A DNA stretch of 31,760 nucleotides. It comes from a virus. The DNA lies in the IMG/VR virus record IMGVR_UViG_3300037245_003811, positions 1 to 31,760 of that record; one strand, 5' to 3'. Made by a program: the position numbers and the translations under genes. Below the pieces are notes generated by a model. That model was not told the origin of the DNA. It worked only from the letters and a program-made list of their open reading frames with translations, and did no database searches. Shown one piece after another: positions 14,867 to 21,759 of this stretch (position 1 is the stretch's first letter; every line of letters begins with the position of its first letter).

Positions 14867-15418
14867 ATGTCCGAAAAAAAAGAATCTAATGAGTTGAAAG
14901 CTTTTGAAAAACTTTCTGATGCTTTAGATGTTGAATTTGAAAATGAAGAAATAACAGCTAAAGCTGTTGAAATAAAAAAAAGTACAAAAAATATTGTTGA
15001 TACTTTGAATAAAGATGAATGGTCTTTAGATGATAAAGCTTATATGGAATTTGAAATTAAAGAAACTATTGAAAATATTGACAGTGTTATGGGTCAGCTT
15101 AGAAGTGATATAAAAATTGGAACACCACCAAGAACTCATGAAGTATATGCAACACTAGCAAAAATTAAAATAGATGCTTTAAAAGAGCTTAGAGAATTAA
15201 ATAGATCTGTTATTGATATGAAAGTAGCTAAAGCCAAAACAACAGGCTCTAGTTCTAGTTCGGGATCTGGTAATATCCAAGTTAACAATTATAATATGTC
15301 ATCATCTGAGTTGCTTAAAATGGTAAAAAATGCCAAAAACAATAATTCTATGAATGAAATAGAAGCAAAATTCCAGATAGATGAAAAAGATGTTTCCCTT
15401 AGCTCGCAGAAAGAATAG
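14867..15418 (+). CDS. gp16: Terminase small subunit gp16
   Basis: A 183-residue protein resembling T4 gp16 (164 aa). The central helical pair contains GTPPRTHEVYATLAKIKIDA, matching the T4 pattern SPRHMEVFATLMGQM, followed by LNRSVIDMKVAKAKT. A serine/glycine linker SSSSSGSGN (about 132-140) leads to IQVNNYNMSSSELLKMV, the equivalent of NIQNATVFMGSPTEL in T4. The N-terminus is acidic. gp16 forms a ring that recognises or stimulates packaging and activates the gp17 ATPase. In T4 genes 16 and 17 adjoin; here a 110-aa gene is inserted between them. Confidence 0.9.
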   Translation: MSEKKESNELKAFEKLSDALDVEFENEEITAKAVEIKKSTKNIVDTLNKDEWSLDDKAYMEFEIKETIENIDSVMGQLRSDIKIGTPPRTHEVYATLAKIKIDALKELRELNRSVIDMKVAKAKTTGSSSSSGSGNIQVNNYNMSSSELLKMVKNAKNNNSMNEIEAKFQIDEKDVSLSSQKE

Positions 15419-15420
15419 TA

Positions 15421-15753
15421 ATGAAATTTAAGACATTTTATCAATTAGATACAAAAGAACAAGAAATCTTCGAAGACGTTTTTAATAATTATTATCAAAA
15501 AGGATATTTTGGTGATATTGATCGAGAAGAAATAAAAACAAATCAACAAGAATGGTTTGAAAAGTTTAATCATTTCATAAAAGAAAAAAATGCAAACGAA
15601 TTGGCTTTAGCTTTAGCTAATAAAGAGAATAAGTTATCACGAGAATGGTTTACTCAGATAACGGAATTGAATGTACGGTATAAAACGAAAGAAAAAATTC
15701 TCGAAATAATAAAAGAATATGTGAATAAGACACGTTTAGAATTGAGGGAATGA
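15421..15753 (+). CDS. Hypothetical protein between terminase subunits
   Basis: A 110-residue, highly charged, probably all-helical protein. It begins MKFKTFYQLDTKEQEIFEDV; MKFKTFY recalls the MSFKQFY start of the gene at 4074, though the TE after it is missing. The rest (QEWFEKFNHFIKEKNANELA and the end KILEIIKEYVNKTRLELRE) shows no known motif. It starts two bases after the gp16 stop and ends one base before the gp17 ATG, so it is tightly coupled with both terminase genes. A packaging accessory role is suggested only by this linkage. Confidence 0.75.
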   Translation: MKFKTFYQLDTKEQEIFEDVFNNYYQKGYFGDIDREEIKTNQQEWFEKFNHFIKEKNANELALALANKENKLSREWFTQITELNVRYKTKEKILEIIKEYVNKTRLELRE

Positions 15754-15754
15754 T

Positions 15755-17359
15755 ATGTTTAATAACGATCCTGCTTTAAGATCTGCCGGACAGAAAGTAA
15801 AAATGACTCCTGTACAAGTTGACCAATTTGTAAGAGCATCAGAGGATTTGTTATATTTTGCTGAAAACTTCTTTGAAATCGTCACGATTGATGAGGGTAA
15901 ACAAAAAATTGTTCTTCATGAATATCAAAAGAGAGTTTTAAAAGCATTTGTAGGTGGTGATGAAGATAAAAGAAAACATAATATATTGTTATCATCAAGA
16001 CAGATTGGTAAAACTACCTTAGCAGGAATTTACATTTTATGGTATGCATTATTCCAGGAAACTAAAGAAATTGCTATTCTCGCAAATAGAGAAAAAACAG
16101 CAATGGGAATTCTTAGAAGAATAAAAGATGCTTATCATGAATTACCATTATTTTTACAACAAGGAATTGTTGATTGGTCTAAAACTACTGTTACATTTGA
16201 GAATGGTTCAAGAATAATTTGTGGATCTACATCTTCATCTTCATTCAGAGGTGAATCTATAGCGTTATTATATCTTGACGAATTTGCATTTGTACCTTCA
16301 CATGTTGGTGAATCATTCATCAGATCTGTGTTCCCTACTATTTCATCTGGTCAAACTTCAAAAATAATTATTTCATCTACTCCTAATGGAATGGGTCCCT
16401 TTTATCATTTATACCGTGAAGCGGTTAAAAATGAAAATAACTTTAGACCAATTAAAGTAAACTGGTGGGAAGTTCCTGGTAGAGATGAAGAGTGGAAAGA
16501 AGCAATGATTCGTGATATTGGAGCAATAAGTTTCAATCAGGAATATGGGGCAGTTTTCTTAGGATCGTCAAACACATTGATTGATGGTAATTTATTAGAA
16601 CGATTAGGTACTTATACAAAAGAACCACTTCAGTTGATGTATGGTCATTTAATGAAAGTTTATGAACCTCCTGAACCAGATGGATTCTACATATTAGGTG
16701 TAGATTCAGCAAAAGGTACGGGAAATGATTATTCAGTAATTCAAATATTAAAAATTGTTGATCAATATGAAATATATCAGGTAGCAGTTTATAGAAATAA
16801 TGTCATTTCCGCTCATGAATTTGCACAAACTGTTATTGGTATATCAGAATTATATAATAATGCTTATGTAATGTTAGAAAACAATGATGTTGGTGGTGAA
16901 GTAGCTCAAGCAATGTTTTGGGAATACGAATTTGAGAATATTCTTAATTGTGATAAAGACGGAATAGGAATACGGTCTACTAAAAAATCAAAATTGGCTG
17001 GAAATATATTATTAAAACGATATGTTGAATCAAGTTGGCTTCACATTTATGATAAACGTACTCATTTTGAATTATCTGTATATGAAGAAACTGCTCAAAA
17101 TATATTTAAAGCCGGTGGAAATGAACATGATGATTGTGTTTTATCTATGATGTGGGGATTATACTTCCTTGCAACTGAATTTTTTGACGGAAAGGATATG
17201 TCAAAGAAAACTATTGAAGAAAAATTCAGATTAAAAGAAAGAGTAGAAGAGGAAGAACCAGTAATTATTACAGATACTTCTCCTATTGCCGATGCAGATG
17301 GGTTTGACTGGTCAAACGCAACTCCTGATGAAGATACCGATAAAAATCATTTTTCTTAA
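15755..17359 (+). CDS. gp17: Terminase large subunit gp17
   Basis: A 534-residue packaging motor and nuclease. ATPase motifs: LHEYQKRVL (54-62, adenine/Q-type region), Walker A SSRQIGKTT (80-88), Walker B LLYLDEFAF (171-179, with catalytic Glu176), and coupling motif SSTPNG (207-212). The RNase H-like nuclease has acidic residues in GVDSAKGTGNDYS (Asp317), MLENNDVGG (Glu375) and NEHDDCVLS (Asp459/460), the same three-acid layout as T4 gp17. The C-terminus is an acidic tail with DSSPIAD-like composition. It is about 75 residues shorter than T4 gp17. It cuts concatemeric DNA and pumps it through the portal. Confidence 0.97.
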   Translation: MFNNDPALRSAGQKVKMTPVQVDQFVRASEDLLYFAENFFEIVTIDEGKQKIVLHEYQKRVLKAFVGGDEDKRKHNILLSSRQIGKTTLAGIYILWYALFQETKEIAILANREKTAMGILRRIKDAYHELPLFLQQGIVDWSKTTVTFENGSRIICGSTSSSSFRGESIALLYLDEFAFVPSHVGESFIRSVFPTISSGQTSKIIISSTPNGMGPFYHLYREAVKNENNFRPIKVNWWEVPGRDEEWKEAMIRDIGAISFNQEYGAVFLGSSNTLIDGNLLERLGTYTKEPLQLMYGHLMKVYEPPEPDGFYILGVDSAKGTGNDYSVIQILKIVDQYEIYQVAVYRNNVISAHEFAQTVIGISELYNNAYVMLENNDVGGEVAQAMFWEYEFENILNCDKDGIGIRSTKKSKLAGNILLKRYVESSWLHIYDKRTHFELSVYEETAQNIFKAGGNEHDDCVLSMMWGLYFLATEFFDGKDMSKKTIEEKFRLKERVEEEEPVIITDTSPIADADGFDWSNATPDEDTDKNHFS

Positions 17360-17395
17360 TCATATATAAAATAGTTAATTAATTAAGTTTGTTAT

Positions 17396-17403
17396 TATAA
17401 ATA
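17396..17403 (+). promoter_or_regulatory. Late promoter for tail sheath gene
   Basis: An exact TATAAATA 87 bases before the gp18 ATG, the longest promoter-to-start distance in the window. The leader contains two TTAGGAG motifs (17450-17456 and 17468-17474); the second is at functional distance from the ATG. Confidence 0.72.
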
Positions 17404-17482
17404 ATTAAAACTGATACATTAATAATTTGATTGATTGAAAATTTGTTTGTTAGGAGTATAATATTTTTTAGGAGATTTAATA

Positions 17483-19399
17483 ATGGCTCAAAAATTTATC
17501 GCCCCAGGCGTATTTAGAAAAGAAGTGGACATTAGTGAAGTTGTTGTGCCTGCCGGTACTAGTATTGGTGCTATGGTAGGAAAAGCACATAAAGGTATTG
17601 TAAATTCAAGAGTTTTAGTAACAACAGATCAAGATTTCTATGAAACTTTTGGTACACCGGTTTCTGGATTATCTTCAGAAAATGCATATTATGCAGCACC
17701 GGCTTTTTTACAAGAATCAAGCTTCCTTTATTTTGTAAGACCATCATTTGGCAACGAGCAATATGCAAATATTGCCATAAACAGTAATTCATTAGTAACA
17801 TCATCAAGTTTCACAGTAGGTGCATTTGGTTATACATCATCGTCATCATCAGCAGCAGCTGTAGATTATGTGATAAACCAATTATCTGCAGACGTTAATC
17901 AACCTGCAAGTACAACGATTAATCCATTAGATCCTGGATTGTTATTTGCACAAGATGGATTTGAAGATGGAAACAAAGTAAACAATATTTATGATATTGA
18001 TAATTCTTCACTCGGTTTATTACAAGTAATTTCTGCAGTTGATACACCACCAACAAGTGGAGTTTCAGCAACAGCGGAATTCGATGAAGCATTAATTGTT
18101 GCATCAATCGGACCAGGAACATATGGTGATGATATTGGTGTTGCTATAATCACAACAGCATCTGAAGTAAGAGAAGATTTATTTGATTGGGGTTATACTT
18201 TTGATGATCCTACTATTGTTGGTACATCTTCATTGCCAAGTACTGCAACTGATGCAATATGGAAAAGTGTATATAAAGTAAAATTATATACAAAATCTGA
18301 AGGTGCTGATCCGATAGTATGGGCTGACAATGGTGGTATAAGTGCTACACCTGTAGAAGAATTTTTAGTTAGTAATAATCCTAATCTAAAAAATGCTGGT
18401 GGTGGAACATTATATGCACCTGATGTAATAAATGGCATTTCTAATTATGTATATGTAAATCCATCGGATTTTAAATATCCTGAAGCTATGACATCAGTAA
18501 GTGCTTTAGCTAATGGTGCTAATGATGCAGCAAACACACCTTCAGAAACTGTTGCAGCATGGGATTTATTTGCATCAAGAGATAGAGTTTCGGTTAATAT
18601 TTTAATACCACCTGATGAAGGTGCTACTGAAAGAGTTCCTGTTTTTAATAAAGTAGCTCAACTTTGTAATGCAAGATTAGATTGTATTGGTGTTGCTCAA
18701 GTCGGACCTCAAACTATTACAAAACCAACATCACTTGTTGATTTCTTAAATGGTAATGGTTACGCTTATCCTGCGCCTTCATATATGGCAAATTATGCTG
18801 GGTACGATCAGATTTATGATAGTTTCACAGATAAAAACATATATGTACCTAAATCTATCTACGGTGCTACCTTAATGGCTAGAACTGATAGAGTTAGTGA
18901 TACATGGCAAGCACCTGCCGGTATTAATAGAGGTGTAATACCTTCAATTGGTCAAAACATAGTTTTTACCGAAGCTGAATTAGGTTATTTGTATGATAAC
19001 AATATCAATACATCTAAATTAATTAGAAATACTGGTAATGTTATGTGGGGTCAAAAGACTGCACAAAGAAAAGCATCAGCATTAGACAGAATAAATGTAA
19101 GAAGACTCTTACTATATGTTGAAAATAGTGTGGAACCTTCATTGCTACCATTTGTTTTTGAATTAAATACTGAAGCAACTCGTTCAAGAGCGTTTGCAAT
19201 AGTTAATTCATTTATGTCAACTGTAAGATCTGCAGGTGGTGTAACAGATTATCAAGTGGTTGTTGATGAAACTAACAATACTGCACAAGTTATAGATAAT
19301 AATCAACTAAATGTTTCAATATTCGTACAGCCAACTAAGGTTATCGAATTTATTGAATTGACAGTAATTATAACTCGTACAGGAGTTTCTTTCGCATAA
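17483..19399 (+). CDS. gp18: Contractile tail sheath protein gp18
   Basis: A 638-residue protein, near T4 gp18 (659). The N-terminus AQKFIAPGVFRKEVDISEVV (2-21) is typical of sheath proteins. A serine/alanine-rich stretch (SSSSSAAAVD, about 118-127) and a variable middle follow. The conserved C-terminal domain contains the sheath hallmark WQAPAGINRGVIPSIGQNIV (about 475-494) and NVMWGQKTAQRKASALDRIN then VRRLLLYVENSVEPSLLPFV (about 525-563). The protein polymerises around the tube and contracts at infection. It has its own late promoter and is closed by a terminator, so it forms a single-gene unit with possible read-through into gp19. Confidence 0.97.
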   Translation: MAQKFIAPGVFRKEVDISEVVVPAGTSIGAMVGKAHKGIVNSRVLVTTDQDFYETFGTPVSGLSSENAYYAAPAFLQESSFLYFVRPSFGNEQYANIAINSNSLVTSSSFTVGAFGYTSSSSSAAAVDYVINQLSADVNQPASTTINPLDPGLLFAQDGFEDGNKVNNIYDIDNSSLGLLQVISAVDTPPTSGVSATAEFDEALIVASIGPGTYGDDIGVAIITTASEVREDLFDWGYTFDDPTIVGTSSLPSTATDAIWKSVYKVKLYTKSEGADPIVWADNGGISATPVEEFLVSNNPNLKNAGGGTLYAPDVINGISNYVYVNPSDFKYPEAMTSVSALANGANDAANTPSETVAAWDLFASRDRVSVNILIPPDEGATERVPVFNKVAQLCNARLDCIGVAQVGPQTITKPTSLVDFLNGNGYAYPAPSYMANYAGYDQIYDSFTDKNIYVPKSIYGATLMARTDRVSDTWQAPAGINRGVIPSIGQNIVFTEAELGYLYDNNINTSKLIRNTGNVMWGQKTAQRKASALDRINVRRLLLYVENSVEPSLLPFVFELNTEATRSRAFAIVNSFMSTVRSAGGVTDYQVVVDETNNTAQVIDNNQLNVSIFVQPTKVIEFIELTVIITRTGVSFA

Positions 19400-19415
19400 G
19401 GTTAACTAATTTGGG

Positions 19416-19437
19416 AAGGGCGTAATGCCCTTTTTTT
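19416..19437 (+). terminator. Terminator after gp18
   Basis: Stem AAGGGC (19416-19421) / GCCCTT (19427-19432), loop GTAAT, followed by a run of T to 19437. No TATAAATA follows before gp19, so gp19 probably depends on read-through. Confidence 0.8.
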
Positions 19438-19460
19438 AAAAGTTTTAAAAGGAGAAATAT

Positions 19461-20033
19461 ATGCCTCAAAAGCAATTCCACATAAACAGAAGAATTCCTA
19501 AGAATTTTGATATTCTTAGACAATATTTATTTGAAGTAAGAATACCACCTCCAACTGGATTGAATGGAGAATGGGGTGAAGATGATTTTATTGTAAGAGT
19601 TAGAACAGCTCAAATACCTGGTCGAGGTAATACACCGATTCAGAGTGATTTTTTTGGTATGAAGAGATTTTATACTGGACAGTTAAACTATGAAAATACT
19701 TTAACTATTCAAATAGAAGAATTTGATGATACTAAATCAATGTTCAGATTTGAACAATGGAATAATTTAATACTAAACATGAATCATAAAGAAGAATCAG
19801 GTGCAGCTAAAGAAGAAAGACAAGATATTATTAGTGATATAGAATTAGTTACTTATAAAGCTAATGGATTTGAAACTGATGCTCGTGTAACATTCTATAA
19901 TGCATTTATACAAAACGTCAATACTGTTCCTTTTAGTTATGGAACTAATGAATCTGTAAAATACGAAGTTGTATTCCAATACGACTATTGGTTATTCACT
20001 GAGTCTAACAATTCAGATCAACCTATTGATTAA
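19461..20033 (+). CDS. gp19: Tail tube protein gp19
   Basis: A 190-residue protein of the gp19 type. Features are NFDILRQYLFEVRIPPPTGL (15-34, the start of the tube beta-barrel), VRVRTAQIPGRGNTPIQSDF (46-65) with FFGMKRFYTGQLNYENTLTI, and the later strand region VTFYNAFIQNVNTVPFSYG and KYEVVFQYDYW. It forms the inner tail tube through which DNA passes. The ribosome site AAAGGAG lies behind the gp18 terminator. The protein is slightly longer than T4 gp19 (163 aa). It is followed after 5 bases by a second tube-like gene. Confidence 0.92.
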   Translation: MPQKQFHINRRIPKNFDILRQYLFEVRIPPPTGLNGEWGEDDFIVRVRTAQIPGRGNTPIQSDFFGMKRFYTGQLNYENTLTIQIEEFDDTKSMFRFEQWNNLILNMNHKEESGAAKEERQDIISDIELVTYKANGFETDARVTFYNAFIQNVNTVPFSYGTNESVKYEVVFQYDYWLFTESNNSDQPID

Positions 20034-20038
20034 TAATT

Positions 20039-20671
20039 ATGGCAAAGTTGAATGAAAAAAGCAAATGGATTAGTAATTATTTCGGCAATGGTCGAACTAT
20101 CCAAAGAGCATATAATTTCATAATTAATATCCCTGGATCATCTAATGATTCAGGGGATTTACAGCGTAGACTAGAAGAATTAAATGTCGCTGCTGGTTTT
20201 CCTGGTTTTCCTGGAACCTATATTCGAGAATTTCATGCTAAACGTGTAATCATCGAACAGTATAATTTCAAAAGAGAAATACAACAAATGGGTGTATTCC
20301 CAAAAACAATACCTGTGTTAGATCATAAGGGGTTTGAACTAGAAATAGAATTCGAAGAAGATGCTCATGGAACAATTGGATATTTTGTACAATGGTTACA
20401 AAAAAGAATTGTCGATGAGCATGGATTTTATACAAATCCTTCTGACATGTATATTGACCCTATAGAAGTAAAAATAACTGATGAAACGACAGATTTGATA
20501 GCTACATATTCGTTTAAACAATGTTATTTCCTAAAAACATCTAAACCTGAATATAATTATAAAAATAATCAGGCAATTTCTTATGCAATAACATTCGGAT
20601 CGGACTATTACGAGGTTAAATACGAATATGGATCAGTTCCTGTTGTCAATACAAATCAAATAAAGAATTAA
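20039..20671 (+). CDS. Second tail-tube-like protein (gp19 paralogue or tube/baseplate adaptor)
   Basis: A 210-residue protein with a layout parallel to gp19: N-terminal RAYNFIINIPGSSND (24-38), middle PGFPGTYIREFHAKRVIIEQ and KTIPVLDHKGFELEIEFEED, and end SFKQCYFLKTSKPEYNYKNN then AITFGSDYYEVKYEYG. This suits the same beta-barrel tube fold, although direct similarity to gp19 is low by eye. It begins 5 bases after gp19 with no strong ribosome site. In contractile phages, proteins with a tube fold also form the baseplate-tube junction (T4 gp48 and gp54), so it could be an end-of-tube or junction component rather than a duplicate tube. Confidence 0.68.
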   Translation: MAKLNEKSKWISNYFGNGRTIQRAYNFIINIPGSSNDSGDLQRRLEELNVAAGFPGFPGTYIREFHAKRVIIEQYNFKREIQQMGVFPKTIPVLDHKGFELEIEFEEDAHGTIGYFVQWLQKRIVDEHGFYTNPSDMYIDPIEVKITDETTDLIATYSFKQCYFLKTSKPEYNYKNNQAISYAITFGSDYYEVKYEYGSVPVVNTNQIKN

Positions 20672-20681
20672 AATCAAATAG

Positions 20682-20689
20682 TATAAATA
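20682..20689 (+). promoter_or_regulatory. Late promoter for the gp26-like gene
   Basis: An exact TATAAATA 38 bases before the chosen ATG at 20720. Confidence 0.75.
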
Positions 20690-20719
20690 AAAATATATAA
20701 CTCCTTGAGGAAAATTGAT

Positions 20720-21532
20720 ATGAAAATGGAAGATTTTGATGAAACAAAAGTAAAGCCTAAAGCTAAAGCTAAAACAAAAGTTCAGTCACAGACAGTAAAC
20801 TCTAAAGATAATTATTATCCTATAGATGATTTACCATCCAAATTTAAATTATACCCAAAAAATATTAAACTAATGGCACGTCCTTTAAAAGTAATGGAAG
20901 TAAAAATGCTTTCATCTATGAATGAAGATAATGCTAATTATGTAATTAACCAAGTTTTGAAAAAAACAGTTAAAGGTTATCCAGTTGAAGAGCTGTATGT
21001 TTCAGATAAGCTTTTTATAATATTTTGGTTAAGAGCTAATACTTATTCAGATTCTGGTTATTCAATTGATTTTGATTGTCCATTATGTGAAGAAAATTCT
21101 GCTTATGATTTCGATTTAGATTGTTTAGACATACTAGATATCAAAGATGATTATAATATGAATAAGGACATTATTTTACCTGGATCAAAAGATGTTTTAA
21201 AAATGTCTCAATTAAAAGTAAAAGATGAGAATAATGTTCAAAACTTCATAGAAAAGAATAAAAAAGTCCCAATAAAATATGATAATGATGTTTTATCAAT
21301 TGCTAATTTAATAACTTTCATTGGTGATGAAGAAATAACAGATTTAAAACAAAAATATAATTATTTGCTTGAAATACATCCGAGTGATTATGCTTTTCTT
21401 GAATCATATGTATTGCATTATGAGATGGGTGTTAATCCATATATGGATGTAAAATGTAATAGTTGTGGAGGTAGTTCGCCAATGGCGGTTACGTTTCGCT
21501 CCGATTTCTTTGTTCCCAAATATAGATTTTAA
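20720..21532 (+). CDS. gp26: gp26-like baseplate hub / tail assembly protein
   Basis: A 270-residue protein of the T4 gp26-like baseplate family. The start is set at ATG 20720 because TGAGGA (20706-20711) lies 8 bases upstream as a ribosome site; the TTG at 20705 overlaps that site and is unlikely. Residues 1-35 are a basic linker (KPKAKAKTK). The family core includes YPKNIKLMARPLKVMEVKML. Two Cys pairs, DCPLCEE (about 119-125) and KCNSCGG (about 245-251), could bind zinc. The end FRSDFFVPKYRF is typical of the family. It lies between tube and tape-measure genes, the usual place of tail assembly chaperones, and its end overlaps another ORF (see the 21546 entry). Confidence 0.8.
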   Translation: MKMEDFDETKVKPKAKAKTKVQSQTVNSKDNYYPIDDLPSKFKLYPKNIKLMARPLKVMEVKMLSSMNEDNANYVINQVLKKTVKGYPVEELYVSDKLFIIFWLRANTYSDSGYSIDFDCPLCEENSAYDFDLDCLDILDIKDDYNMNKDIILPGSKDVLKMSQLKVKDENNVQNFIEKNKKVPIKYDNDVLSIANLITFIGDEEITDLKQKYNYLLEIHPSDYAFLESYVLHYEMGVNPYMDVKCNSCGGSSPMAVTFRSDFFVPKYRF

Positions 21533-21545
21533 TGACATTCTAGAG

Positions 21546-21737
21546 ATGGAATTTGTTTTATCTTTTTATGTCCATATGACACCTGATAATGATAGGGAAT
21601 TCGTAGAGGTTGATTGGTTTTATAAGAGATATATACAGCATCAAAAAGAAGTAGCTGAAGCAAATAGTACCTCAACTGATGCCGTTGATCTTCGGGACAT
21701 GATAAAAACCCATCCTGATATAAATAATAATAAATAG
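21546..21737 (+). CDS. Small ORF overlapping/following gp26-like gene, in gene 51 position
   Basis: An open frame in register +1 relative to gp26 runs to TAA at 21735-21737. The first ATG is at 21546 (63 residues, MEFVLSFYVHMTPDNDREFV and onward), but no Shine-Dalgarno precedes it. The frame is open upstream through the gp26 end: NIDFNDILEMEFVLSFYVHM reads naturally across the gp26 stop. A GTG at 21465 is possible but poor. Two options are re-initiation after gp26 or a +1 frameshift at GTT CCC AAA near 21510-21520, giving a gp26 extension. T4 has gene 51 here. The VDWFYKRYIQHQKEVAE stretch is helical. No motif is recognised. Confidence 0.6.
   Translation: MEFVLSFYVHMTPDNDREFVEVDWFYKRYIQHQKEVAEANSTSTDAVDLRDMIKTHPDINNNK
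21719..21726 (+). promoter_or_regulatory. Late promoter for tape measure operon
   Basis: An exact TATAAATA inside the last codons of the small ORF, 41 bases before the tape-measure ATG at 21760, the same spacing as other late promoters here. Confidence 0.65.
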
Positions 21738-21759
21738 TATCATTATATCGGGTTAACAT

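Noticed and set aside
17450-17474. Duplicate Shine-Dalgarno before gp18 suggesting a leader peptide
   Set aside because: No ATG or alternative start follows the first copy at usable distance.
17571-18438. Minus-strand ORFs opposite the sheath gene
   Set aside because: Low-complexity shadows in a gene with clear sheath motifs; no start signals.
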